Shown one piece after another: positions 1 through 18,679 of a stretch of 32,977 nucleotides of DNA; position 1 is the first letter of the stretch, and each line of letters starts with the position of its first letter. The DNA is from Phoronis australis (Eukaryota; Phoronida; Phoronidae): contig NMRA01000108.1 of NCBI GenBank assembly GCA_002633005.1, positions 130,934 to 163,910 of the forward strand, given 5' to 3'. Both the position numbers and the translations under genes were made by a program. The notes below the pieces were generated by a model. That model was not told the origin of the DNA and made no database searches. It saw only the letters and a program-made list of their open reading frames with translations.

Positions 1-410
1 TAGTCGAAATCGTCGGAAAATCATCGTCAACCGTCCTCTACATAGTAAGCATATACATGCCAATTTTCACAATCATCCTTTGAGCGGTTTGGTTGATAGA
101 GGGGTGGACGCACAAAAACAGACTCGAAAACACTAAAAATGGCCACTAGATGGCGCAAACTATGTCGAATCCATCTGAAAACGGCAGGATAGCGTCATCT
201 CACTACTAGGTGCCTACAAACCAAATTTCATGAAAATCCGTTCAGGACTTTTGAAGATACAAAGGTAAGCGTAAAAAACTAAAATTGCCACTAGGGGGCA
301 CACCGGTAGTCGGATCCGTCCGAAACTTCGCACATGCCGTCCCATTCATGAATGGAATATATGTGCCAAATTTCATGAACGTATGTCAAAGGGTTTTGGA
401 GATAGAGCAG

Positions 411-480
411 CGGACGCCGGACACCAGACGCCGGACACCGGACGGACGCTGCCCGGACGGACGGACGGACGGACGGACAG
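411..480. repeat. GGAC-rich simple repeat
   Basis: Two imperfect 14-bp copies of CGCCGGACACC(A/G)GA are followed by six GGAC tetranucleotides in a row (about 455-478). The tract is a microsatellite inside the dispersed repeat. It explains the arginine/serine/valine-rich short frames on both strands, which are not genes. Confidence 0.85.
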
Positions 481-490
481 AGATGACGGC

Positions 491-526
491 ATAATGCGTC
501 CACATATAAATATGTGGGCGCATAAT
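491..526. repeat. 16-bp-stem hairpin at the repeat end
   Basis: ATAATGCGTCCACATA (491-506) pairs with TATGTGGGCGCATAAT (511-526) across a 4-base TAAA loop, with one mismatch and one G-T pair. It sits directly after the GGAC microsatellite and may mark the end of the mobile repeat. Confidence 0.7.
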
Positions 527-660
527 AAAAAGGGCCCAAGTACAATTGCAGCAGTGCGCCCCCTGGGTGCATCTTTTAAAACACAAACTGACAAAAATGC
601 AAGATTTTTGTCACCTCACAGCCAGTTGGATAAACCGCGACTTAGGACTTAAGGTTTCTG

Positions 661-1319
661 TTTCATGTTACCACTGAATAAGTCTGCTGGCCACAACTTT
701 TTGGAAAAGGGCACACTTTTTATCATCAGGTGCGCCAAAGGGCACAGGTTCAAACTTCGTCAGGAATATCTCTCATCTACACATGCATTCAAAAGGCACA
801 CAGTATGGTCATAGAAATACAACCAATACTCAGAACTTGACAATTCAGACAATTATAAGATAATATCTGTCGTCTGTGTCGAACTGTCGGACTCGAAAGC
901 AGGAACCACCCAGCACGGGAACTACTGCACAAAACATGACGGGGTAAGACACTTTAAGAGGTCGGGCTCATGAACAAATGAATTTTACGGCGTGTTCTCT
1001 TGACTGGTCGTACTAAGTGAGAAAACACAAGAAACGTTCTTACCATAGTAGTAAAAACTAGTATTAAGATGTCTATTGTAATGTTTGTGGTAGTTACCTT
1101 TTACGAATATGGCGCCATATTGTCAACAACACCCTCTTACGAGAGGAAGTTGAACTGTTTTAACGTTTTGCTCAAATAAGTTTAGTGTGCTGGCTTGTGT
1201 GTTTTGAAATGGGTGATCGTGGGGCCAGTAAGGTTTCTGTTATTGTCCATCGACTTTGGAACTATACAGATTACTTAGTTTTCTTATTTCCTTTTTAATA
1301 ATAATTCAAATTTGTCTAG
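661..1319. other. Non-coding sequence, nothing recognised
   Basis: No open frame of note, RNA gene, clear repeat or FReD-like exon was seen. It lies just left of the duplicated block and has no obvious counterpart elsewhere in the window. Confidence 0.5.
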
Positions 1320-4300
1320 CAGAAAAACGCCACCTCTACTTGGATACAAATCTTCCGATCGATCGTTTGATTCCCGGGGATAATGAAAAATGAATATGAC
1401 GAGCAAGGTTGAACTGTACTACACGAATATATCCGATATTTATTCGAATCCTTTAGAATTAAGGACAAGGTAATACAAGAATTTTTAAAACATTTCAGTT
1501 TATTTTAAAAATACTAATTTCTAAAATTCAAGTTAAAAGATGACAAAATTTTTGAAACGGTCAAATTATTATGAGTGGATGACATTGCTACCACCTTACA
1601 AACACGTTAATACATTGGTTTTTTACTGCTTGCTTGAAATTCGCTCTAGTACGCGGGCACCGTTTTCCTAGGGGTAAGCAAAGTTGTCGAACGCTCGACT
1701 GCATCAGTCACGGTTAAAGGCATGTAGCTGATTTTAGTGCATGGCTTTCACTCTTTAGCGCCTCAGTGCTGTTAGGAAAATTATCTGTGTAAACGCGACC
1801 GTTAGAAACATTAAGTGGATTTAGTGAAATACAGGGAGAGTGCCACCAATCCCGAATGTCACGTCTTCGGGCTCATTCCAGGGACTTGTCCAACAAATCG
1901 CTGTCTTAGCCAATCAAATATGCGGTGCCACCAACATGGGTGCACTCAGCCCAGTTTAATATGGGGGGCTCGAATTTCTGAAGATGTGGACCTTTTACTA
2001 AATTTACTAACAAAAAAGCGTTAGGACTAAAAAAAACGGGTCACCACTTTCAGAGTTGCGAATAACCTGATGCGCCTTTTTAGTGGACTTTTGTCTCGTT
2101 TTCTCGGACTTTTTGTTTCTCTGAGGCGGACCATTTTGCCCACTTTGTTCGAGCCCCCGAGCCCCGCCCCCTGGGAGAGCGCGCATGACCAATCTTTTGG
2201 AACCACTACTAATCCATTCTAACACCCAATTTCTACTTTAACTGGTTCCAACACGTACAAAGTACCCCAACATAACTCTCGAAAGTTTCCTGTGACCAGC
2301 TATTTTCAAGGGCTGCTTAATCGGAAGTTGTTTTCAAAATGGCGCATTTTCATCGTTTTCAATCGTGCTGGGAGTTTATTTTGAAAAGGAAGAGCAAATT
2401 TTTGCATGTGGATTCTTTGATGTATACTTCTTCAAATGAACACTTAAGTTTCATTCTCAAAACTGACTGAAGACTCTCAGTTTTGTCGGTCGTATCACGT
2501 ACTCGGAAGTTGCATGTGTTCGTTATCGTCGTTGCCTTTTCAGTTTATTTCGGCAAGTGTCGCTCCTTCGAGCGCTTTCATTTTATCTGTTTATGTGACC
2601 GTAAGAAACGCTTGTGCGTCTACAGCAAGAATTCGTAACCGGACGTATCTTCCCTTTGAAGGTGACGGGAGGTCCCCGAAGGTCTAGGACATGTTTATCA
2701 AGTAAATCCTGTTGAAATGATTCAATTCACTCCGCAATTGATACTGGAGGTATCACGACTTGCCTTTTATTTATCGTCAGATAGTGTTTGCGGGTGTTCT
2801 AATATGACAGCTGATCGACTGTTGGAGTCGTTTTATTTGACATGAAATTGGCGATTTTAAGCTCTTTAGTTAAAGTTTGACAGTGATTCATTTACAAGTA
2901 GTTTTAAGAAGAATCAGTGGGTAACATTTTTGAATTATGCTGTACTTCGACTTTCTTTCATGGATGTGTTTTTGGTAAAAATCGGCGATAGCAGCGACGA
3001 CTGTTGAGTCAGTGACCTTACTCGCATGCCTAGCTTGCATAGAATGTAATTTTGGAGTTCAGGCATGATGTCCAAACAACAAAACATATTTCTTTTTTTA
3101 TTTTTGGGTACTCACCCATCATTATATTTGATAAGTGTCGATTTTGCGATGAGTTTTTATTTTACAGAAAGTTTTACAGGTGTTACTTAATTTAGTGAAG
3201 AAGAAACTTTTTGACTTAGATAGTCGGCATGTAGAACTTATTTCACAACAAACCAAAGGAAACATAGTCAATATCTTTTGGGTGGTCGTTAACTTACGAT
3301 TGGCGCTTTTTGTAATAGATAATTTTGCATTCTTACGACTATTAAAAGTCGGTGACCCACCAATTTTTGTTTCATAACACCATACTTTTGTGTAGAAGCG
3401 AAATCGCTAAAATTCGAAGCACTCAAAATCCTGACAAACGGTTTACTTACGCCGACCTAAGAAACCAATAAGCCTGAAAACTACAATTAAAGCAAAACTG
3501 ACATCGTACAATAAAATTTATTTCCTTTCACAGGACTTCAACCATTAATTTAATTGGAGGCGTTTTTTCAATAATCTAAGAAAATGTCTCTTTGATGTCA
3601 GAAGGGAAATAGTTTTGGCCGTTGTAACAGAAAATGTAATTGGCGGGCAACACCAAGCTTATCGAACTGGTAGTCACGGGAGTTGACTTGATTTCAAGGA
3701 ATAATAGGTAGCCAACGGTAAGAAGTATGGATTATAAATTAAATAAATTAAGTACACCACAGCTGATTTTGTTGCTCTGGTAACAGCAAATAAACAAATT
3801 CCACCCCCATAGACTCAAAAATGCGTTTCTAGGCCCTAAACCCGAATGTGCATCTTTATTTGGGAATTCGGTGCTCATCTTTTCACTCTATGACATTGCT
3901 AGGAACTAAGAGGAATATGCCTTATTATGCCCAGAGGAAAAAAATAATATTTCAGTATTGTTCTCCCCAAAATCGTTACTTCTGACTTGCCCCTATTCTA
4001 TAGTGGACAAGACTTCTCTTGCAATGAAGATTCCTGAAATGTCGGCCATTACCAACAAGATTTTTTTCTAATTTGCATTCGCCTGAGGGTTACCTCTATT
4101 TCTGTCAGAAATATTTCACACTGAACAAGGGTAATAACCCTAAAATGGTCGGGAATCCCGAACGCGGTAGAACAGAGCAGGCTCCAATTTTTTGAATTTC
4201 TTCCCGTGCTGTAGCGGTAAAATTAGAGATCAAAGTAGGCGCCCAAAGCCCATCGTGTCACGTTGAGCATTGAACGTAACATGGTGCGTAGGCGCTACGT

Positions 4301-6350
4301 TGCAATGCCAAAATGTGGTTGGCTGCGCCTACATGTACGTGCCCCTACGCTCCACTACAGCACTGTTTCTTCCACTCATGTCAACTTGAAAGAATGTGGG
4401 GCATACGTCACAAATTGTTTTGTAATAACATGTTTTTCTGCCAAAAACGTGATTAAACGTGTCATGGTCTTTCTACAGTAACACACGCGTTCACCACATG
4501 TTTTTACTATCGACTACATACTGTCAGATGTTCAAATGCTCCATGCATTTACTGTAAAACATGTGGTTGCTGTTGAATATTATGGTAATTTATATTTTTA
4601 AAAAGTGGAAAGAGTGTAGAGTGATTTGGTTGGCTCTAAACATAAATTCGGTTTTATCGACATTCACGATTTTAGGCATTAGAGAACTGGGGAGCTTTTC
4701 GTGAAGTCCGTTAAATGAAAGATTACGTTAAGTATTTATAACCAGATTTAATAAAGACGAGATGTGTTTCATTATCGTTTACACGAGATATCATTATTTT
4801 AGAACAGCGTTTCCAAGTTAATTCTCCCTTCTAAATTTTTTTCTTAAATTATCCAGAATTACTCTTGGGAGGTTTTAGATTAGTGCACTAGACTGAGGCA
4901 GGAGCTGTCTATATTGTGTGTAACCGTTTAGGCGTTAATTGGTATAAGATGACTTATAGGCCCAGGAGGATGGGGATGTGTTGCGTTTCAAGTATATTTG
5001 CTTTTGTATAGTAATCTGCGATGTAGCAATGTCAATACAATAATTACATAACATCATTGAGGAAAAGTAAGAATCGGTATTTAATAGTTAGCAAGCAGCA
5101 TTCATGGAATATATGTTATATCTACTGCCAACCAATCACCCTACTAAAAGCGTGTTGCCATCTTCTAATCAGCAACAATGATGACACGTTAGGAATTGAT
5201 ACGTGTTGCATTAATCATGACAATGAAGTCTACGACAGCGATGATCAAACAAGGGTCGTTATCAAAACAAAAGGCAAATATCACACAATGCAAACATTTA
5301 AGAAACAAAAATTAGGTAGATGCAGATGACACTATCTACATTTGCAAATCCCAGTAGCGTAAAACATTTATCTGTGAAAGCAATTGTTCACCTCCGGACG
5401 TAGTTTCAAGTTCATTATCACCGAATGTGAAATTCGTTTAGGTCAAGCATGAATGCAAAGTAAAAGAGTACGAGATTTGCATGCGTTTCAAGTCAGGCGC
5501 TTTAACACTTTAATAGAAAAAATTTCTTTTGATTTAAAGCACGCGAAAAAACATCAAGAACCTTGTTTGCCTCGGGACAGTGCAGTATAAAGTCTTAGGT
5601 ACAACGACCATTCTCGTGGAACACGATATTTTGTCAGTGACTGATAAGCGAAATCAATGCCAATCAATAGAGCAAAGGTATACATGACTTAAGCAGTATT
5701 TCTTAAGTCAAGACAAATTATGATGATAACTACAACTTTAGTTTTGAAAAGATAATCATTCTGTTAGATTGCAATTAAGTCCCGAGCAAATACTGATATC
5801 CAACAAGCAAAGAAAATACTGACTTTACTTTGGCAAGACATCCCCCTTAAAATATCCCTATCTCAAGATATTCGACCAGCACACGTCGAAAGACCTTAGT
5901 CTAAGCTCCAAAAATTCTACTCAACATTTTTGACCGATTACTGGACCACTGGTACAATTGGTAATCTACGACCATGAATTTTAAATCTGATTTAAATAAT
6001 TAATCGCCCAGTGTGAAGGTGGGGGGACGGGGGAGTCTATTCCTCGAACGTTCTTGAGTGCAGAAACGACCTAATACACAGTTTCACTAGATTTGTAGCA
6101 CCTATGTAAGCAATTTTCACACAGATGTTGCTCACAAAATTGTAATCAGATAACATGAATGTATAAATCTTCGGGCGATGTTGCTCAGAAGTCGGGACTT
6201 AAGAAGCGCTTGACATTCATTAGTATACCGGCATTTGAAAGGTGCAAATGAACACATAAGCAGCAATAAGGTGATCAAAGCCTTTGCAGAATATACAATA
6301 TACAATATACATGCAACTTTCAAATTATCATACCAGATCAAAGAGTGGTG
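1320..6350. other. Intergenic flank upstream of the FReD gene in copy A
   Basis: Five kilobases of AT-rich non-coding DNA. The open frames at 4263-4481 and 5057-5329 are not conserved in copy B: the counterpart of the second, near 30000-30130, has indels and in-frame stops. A GC-rich patch lies at about 2150-2175. A direct repeat GATGTTGCTCA occurs at 6124-6134 and 6177-6187, and copy B is shorter at this point. An ATATACA simple repeat lies at 6291-6311. No gene is supported. Confidence 0.55.
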
Positions 6351-6470
6351 TTTTTGTCAAAGTATTTCTAAATTAATTTCATAGCAGTCTACCGCAAAGC
6401 TGCTGTCGCAGTTGTTCACGGAACGGTACCGTGGGAATAGTAAAATTTTCTTTGTTTGTCAAGTATGTTA

Positions 6471-6489
6471 GTGACATGTCGTGACATGT
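6471..6489. promoter_or_regulatory. Conserved upstream double CATG motif
   Basis: GTGACATGTCGTGACATG contains two GACATG cores whose CATG centres are 10 bp apart. It lies about 180 bases upstream of the TATA box and is kept in copy B at 31190-31207, where nearby bases have changed. The spacing equals that of two abutting p53-family half-sites, but neither half fits the consensus fully. A regulatory role is inference. Confidence 0.35.
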
Positions 6490-6658
6490 ATTGCAGTAGG
6501 TCTAAAGAACTCATCTTAGGGCTGAAACTTTTCGTGATGGCCACAGGGTCTGAAAACAGGATTTTAAAGCATCCGTCACCTTCTTTGATCTAAACAACCT
6601 TCTGTTGCAGCAACACGACCTGACTTCATGTAAAGATCTACCGAAGACTGCCAAACCC

Positions 6659-6666
6659 TATATAAA
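6659..6666 (+). promoter_or_regulatory. TATA box of the FReD gene
   Basis: TATATAAA lies 69 bases upstream of the start codon. The same box stands at the same distance in copy B (31364-31371). The spacing suits a transcription start about 30 bases downstream and a short 5' leader with no upstream ATG between about 6690 and the start codon. Confidence 0.75.
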
Positions 6667-6727
6667 CAACAAATCCTCCCTTGTATTTCACGAATCGGTT
6701 TGTTTCGTAAATTCTTGATAACCAATC

Positions 6728-13558
<6,831 letters not shown>

Positions 13559-13601
13559 ATGAATTCTGGAAACATGCAGAGGTATCAGACTTGAATATGA
13601 A

Positions 13602-13667
13602 AATAAACTATGCTGCCACGACGAATGTAAATGTATTTACCCTCGAATTGAGGCGATTTGTAATAAA
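13602..13667 (+). promoter_or_regulatory. Polyadenylation signals of the FReD gene
   Basis: AATAAA occurs at 13602-13607 and 13662-13667, 44 and 104 bases past the stop. The second is followed by a GT-rich stretch (TGTTGTTTT), as expected for a cleavage region. Confidence 0.6.
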
Positions 13668-14479
13668 AACACAATGTTGTTTTATACCAATGATCAAGGT
13701 TAAAAGCCTCATAAAATCTACCTCAATCAGCAATACTCCCAAAAATCAATTTTCGGTGGTAAAATGATGTTGGTCCTTGGAACGGGTCGAAATCAGGGAT
13801 CATGAATAAAAAGAGCAAAGTTGAACAGAATTAGACGAATTCATCTTGGGCAAGGCTTTAACAGCATTTTAGTTTCCTAAACAGTTATTTCTTAAGCGAT
13901 GACTACAAAACTCCACGAATCAAAACTGATATGAGTGGTAGACAGTTCTACCTAATTGCCAATTAATGTCCATTCGTTACAGTTCGTTGCCTGCTTACTT
14001 TTCTATCGTTTTGCTACAGGCATAATTTAAGACGGGAAGCAAAGTTTTTGGTCACTCGATTCCATTAGCTGAAGCTTAGGTGCTGATTTTTGCAGTGATT
14101 TCACTCTTTAGCTCCTCAATACTCTTTGTATATTTGTATCAGCATGACCTTTCAAAATATGGAATAGGCCTACATGTCAGGGAATGTGTTCTCAATTGAA
14201 TGTCATGTTTTCGGTTGATTCCACTGACTTTCCCAACAAGTCCCTTGTCTTATTAAGCAAACATTTCATTCGTACGGAGTGTACTGTGTGTGTATTCATT
14301 ATAGTGACATAAGGGTACCAGTAAATACAATATCAAAAAAATATTATTCACCACACCCTTCAGCCTCAATGGGCTTACTCAGTCACCTAATAATAATTAA
14401 ATCATTACATAACAAATTGCACAAGCTCAAATATGACCACTCCAGACTAGTTTACAAACAAACAATTACGCTAGACCTT

Positions 14480-17400
14480 TCAAGTTATTTTGGAATATTT
14501 GAGGTAGGGAAGAACGCCGTAAAAATATGGTCGAATGTGAGTATATTTTTCACAATCAAAAATGAAGTGAACTTCATCTTCAATTCCTTTTTACAAACAC
14601 GACAAATCCGTTCATTAACAGGAATTCCGAAGTACCGCCCCACCTCAACCTCTAATGGTAGAATACCTGCTCTCAATCGAGCTATGACGGACCTCTGAGA
14701 CACCGGCAGACGTAAATACTCTTCTACACAATAGTCATTCTTAATAGATCTATATAAGTACAGTTTTGGTTTCTCAGTGATTATTTTTAACCAATTTAAC
14801 TCTTCTAACTGGAACCTGAATGTTCTGAAGTTTTCGAGAGACACAACTTGTTTGTTACTGAAATTTTCTAAAAAGTCGCACTTCTCCATAATTTTAAATA
14901 TTGAATTTGACCAGTTGCAGGAGTTCCGATGTTTAAGGTCCCATAAAAAGACTTTTTTGCAATTTTATCCATTAGAACTAAACGATTCCAGAGCCGTAGT
15001 ATATTTTCCTGTTGTTTGTAGTGTGAATTTGGCCAACCCGAGTCGCCATAAAGTACTGCATTGGCAGCATACTTGTGGACCCCTAAAAATATACGTGGTG
15101 CTTTCGTTCTGATCATTTCACATTTGGAGTATTGAGAGTATCCCCAAATTCCAGATCCATATTCTAGAATTGAAGCTACGGACATTTCAAAACATTTACT
15201 GTAACTGTTGAAACCCATGTTAACAATATGTTTGTACTTGCTCACCAGAGCTCCCAACGCTCTGGACGCAGAGTCTGCCAGTACCTCAGCTGTCAAACTG
15301 AAATCCATAAACTCATTCAGAGTTACACCCAAATACTTCTAACATTCATTTAAATTCACAATGCGATCGCACAAAATGAATTCAAAACTCGCTCTTACAT
15401 GTCCCCTCTTGCGAAAATGAACCACATCAGGTCTTGGAAAATTTTACAGACATTTGCCACCTTGTACACCAATTACTCAATACATTCAGTAAATCCTGTA
15501 AATAGGCTTCATTACCAGAAAAAATCACAATGTCATCTGCTTACAACAGACATGATAAATTACATCCATCAAAATTGATACCTTTGCTACAACTGTTCAA
15601 ATCATTAATCAAATCATTTTTGAAAATTGAAAACAATGTAGGCGACAATGGATCTCCCTGCCTGACCCCTCTCTGTACTGGAAACCAGTTGGTATAACTT
15701 GACAGACCTAATTGTACACAGGCTTCTGTCTGCGCATACAACGATTTTACTGAATGGTAGAATTTTCCACCCACGCCTAAATTAATTAATTTTTTCAATA
15801 AGAAGTTTCTATCTAAATTGTCAAAAGCCCGTTCCATATCGACGAATATCGCAAACGTTGGTCTGTTACAAGCTATTCTATTTCTAACAATAGACGTTAG
15901 TGTAAACACGTGGTCAAGACAAGACCTCACCTGTCGGAAACAAGTTGTTCTTCATTCAGTCTGTGTTCGACATTCAGAAACTCGGTTAATCTCTTGTTTA
16001 GTACATTACAATACACTTTGCTCGCGGTGGAGAGTAGACTTATGCCTCTATAGTTGGACGGTATATTATAAATTCAAATCTCTATCTGACCCTTTCGGTA
16101 TAGGGGTGATAATCGCTTTATACCATTATGATGGGGGTAAATCCAGTGTCAAAGACCTTCTTAAAGAGCGAGACCAAAATATTAACCATCTCTGGAGATC
16201 TCAGCACTTCGTATGGGATACCGTCTATACCAGTGGCCTTACGTGATTTTAATTTGCGTATATTAGAATAGACTTCAAAAAACGAGAAAAAAAATTCCAG
16301 TACTTCTTTTACATGACACGAAAGTTCAGAATATTGCTTTGCTTTCTCTAAATCATCTATGTTTTGCCTTTCAGCCATTGGAATTTTCGCAAACAAATCT
16401 CTGAAATTGTCCTCCCATCTTTCTGAGGGAATAGTATTTTCATGTCTCTTCTTGAGCTGAGGTCCCAAGTTCTTGAGTTCCTTCCAAAAACATTGGGGTC
16501 ATTTTCACATTTGATTTATTTTTCAAATACTGCCTTTTTAAAAACCTGAATCTTTTGTCAAAGTAATATCTAGAGTTCTTGTATTCATACAGTCGCTACC
16601 TTTGACGTTTATTATTTTTTTCTTTGAGAAATACTTTTTCTTTTTTGGCCACATTTTTCCAAAGCTGCGTTAATTCATCATTCCAAAAGGGCTTGTTTGC
16701 CTTAAATCTTTTTTCAAGATTTTTATTACAACTTTGAGTACATTTTAAATGCAATTCCATTTCTGTTTTATAATTTCGAAAAGGGAATTATAGATCTCAT
16801 CGACTTCATATTGTCTTCGACACTCATTTTCTAATATCAAAAGCAACTCTCCAATCGCCCTTTTAAAAATCTCATTGTCCATGAATTCATTAGGGGTATA
16901 ATTTAATTTAAACCGCTTTCTAAATCGCATATCAAAGGAGTAATCCGTACCGTGATCCTCTACAGTTTCGTCACTGATATTCACTGGAACGTGTAGCATA
17001 ATTTCTAATAACAATACACTGTGATCAGGCAGTTTTGACTTTTCCGACAACAAACCCTGTAAATGATGTTTGTCAACTACCTCTGTACAGGCATGGACCT
17101 CAAATTTAAGACAAGACTGCAGCGACTCATGTGGGACCATAAAGTAATCTACAACCGCTCTTCCTCTATGACTTATTGAGGTGAAGTTATCTTTACTTAT
17201 CTCTTTCCTACCATTCACTATGCAAGTTTTAGACCCTAACAAAAAATCAATCAAACTTCTACCATGACTATTTACAGCTTTATCAATTACGACTCGTTTA
17301 TTTACTTGACAATCAACATCTGGAATGTAATCATTCAAGTTACCCACTCTCGAGTTAAAATCTCCACATATAACAACGTCATCTGCTATTTCTGCATGTA

Positions 17401-17815
17401 AATATAACTGGCATAATAGATGACTATAGAAACTATCCGCATCACAACCCCTTGAAGAATTCTCAGGTGGTAAGTAGCAACAAAATACAATTATACAATA
17501 GTCTGAGCGTATATGAGTTAGTCTTAAAGCTAATATACCATCACACGACTTGTCAACAATATCGATTTTAAATGTTTTAAACAAATCATTTTTAACAAAT
17601 ATTCCCACCCCACCTGAACCTCTTGGGGCCCGCTTGTTTATAAGCTGCCTATTATGTCCGTACCAACAATAACCAGGCAAAGTAATAGATTTATTTGCAT
17701 ACAAATGAGTTTCTACCACCCCTATGATGTGGGCGTTGAATGAAGACAGCAATTGTTCACGGAGCAATGAATTGTTGCTAGTCCAACCACCGACATTGGC
17801 CTCGCAAATCCTCAA
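14480..17815 (-). pseudogene. LINE ORF2: endonuclease and reverse transcriptase, broken
   Basis: The endonuclease part (17815-16745) is open and has the family signature residues: Asn in EANVGGW, the glutamate of VVETH, GDFN, VVDYF and a PDH in place of SDH. After a frameshift near 16760, a linker with KPFWNDEL follows. The RT starts at GIDGIPYEVL (about 16220), then NYRGISLLS, FVDMERAFDNLDR and GVRQGDPLSPTLF. Next comes the active-site box, where TAA replaces the usual Tyr before ADD (about 15541). A second Tyr-to-stop change lies in the KYLG segment near 15340. The tail encodes ICRVC and, one frame over, EDEVHFIFDC, completing a CCHC motif. The ORF ends at a TGA at 14480. Breaks lie at least near 16760, 16600, 16120, 16070, 15930, 15541, 15340, 14880 and 14590. 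Confidence 0.87.
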
Positions 17816-17824
17816 AACGCTGTC

Positions 17825-18607
17825 CTATTCTGCATCACGACTTGTTTTGTTTCCCGAGTCAGCCTCCTCACTTGTGGCCACTTTCACAATTCGACCATTT
17901 GAGCGGATCTTGAATTCCTTGTTGTTCGGCAAAGTTTCAATGATTGTTTTGAAATTGATTTCAATTAACCTGTCCGTGTGAGATTTGCTTCCACGAAGAA
18001 AAACTCGTTGAAATATAGGCGTGCCCTTTAACTTTTGCTTGTTCCGCAACACTAGAATTTTTTGAGCCAGTGACTCAACCGCAAATTTGACCAAGGGAGG
18101 TCTAGTATCCCCCTGTCGAGCATTCAGACGGGTGCAGTCCAGCAAGGTCACATCTGAAGACAGGCCCATGCTACATAACAATTCCTCAATCACTTAGCGT
18201 AAAGGTCGGGTTGCGTTGACAATGCCTCATGCGATAATACACAAGTCATTGTTTTTCAAAGGGTCGTTCTGAATGACTAAATCTGAACCATACGTTTAAT
18301 GCTTCTCCAATGCGTTGACGCGATTTTCAAGACGTGCAAAATCCATATCAATATCCGCCTTGAAGGATTTTAGCTTGATATCAATTGAATTTGTAATCTC
18401 ATTGCGTATTTTATCCATTTGCCCATCTTGTGCAGACTTTAGATCTCGGATTTCTTTCAATATGAGTTTAGATATCTCACCTTGATGATCACGTGGAGCT
18501 GGGGAGGTCGGCATGCTTGATATAGCTTCACTAATTGTAGGTTAAGAATTAGACTTTTTGCTACCTTTATCACCTGAACGGTTCTTGTGGAGCCACAACC
18601 AATCCAT
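17825..18607 (-). pseudogene. LINE ORF1, broken
   Basis: The frame starts at an ATG at 18607 (product beginning MDWLWLHKNRSG), meets a TAA about 20 codons later, and continues through a heptad-like coiled coil (IDIKLKSFKADIDMDFARLE) to a TAA at 18296. After further stops it reads on (LLCSMGLSS..., then IFQRVFLRGSKSHTDR) to a stop at 17825, nine bases before ORF2. Coiled coil followed by an RNA-binding-like region is the usual layout of LINE ORF1 proteins, which coat the element RNA. It is non-functional as it stands. Confidence 0.7.
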
Positions 18608-18679
18608 TGTCATATTGCCTGTCTACTCTAATTCTCCCTAACATTGTCAATCACAACAGTATTAGGCTCAAAAAAGATC

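Larger units (their letters stand above)
1..530. repeat. Dispersed repeat made of about three diverged ~150-bp tandem units
   Basis: Three diverged units follow one another. Each has a segment close to CCAAATTTCATGAA (near 60, 221 and 366) followed by a stretch ending in a purine-rich 'gatagag/gatacaaag' segment. The second and third units open with CCACTAGATGGCGC (143-156) and CCACTAGGGGGCAC (288-301). The block ends in a GGAC microsatellite and a hairpin. This layout looks like a non-autonomous mobile repeat or the terminal part of one. No coding capacity is supported: the short open frames here overlap on both strands and follow the repeat. The family is not identified. Confidence 0.6.

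Noticed and set aside
285-652. Overlapping open frames on both strands around the GGAC repeat
   Set aside because: They arise from a repeat without stops; the products are low-complexity and mutually overlapping, with no domain.
4263-4481. 72-codon frame
   Set aside because: The copy B counterpart is rearranged and does not keep the frame; no recognisable protein.
5057-5329. 90-codon frame upstream of the gene
   Set aside because: The matching sequence in copy B (about 30000-30130) has frameshifts and stops; no domain.
14279-15112. Plus-strand frames at 14279-14698 and 14777-15112
   Set aside because: Antisense to the C-terminal part of the LINE ORF2.
15818-16246. 142-codon plus-strand frame
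   Set aside because: Antisense to the LINE reverse transcriptase.
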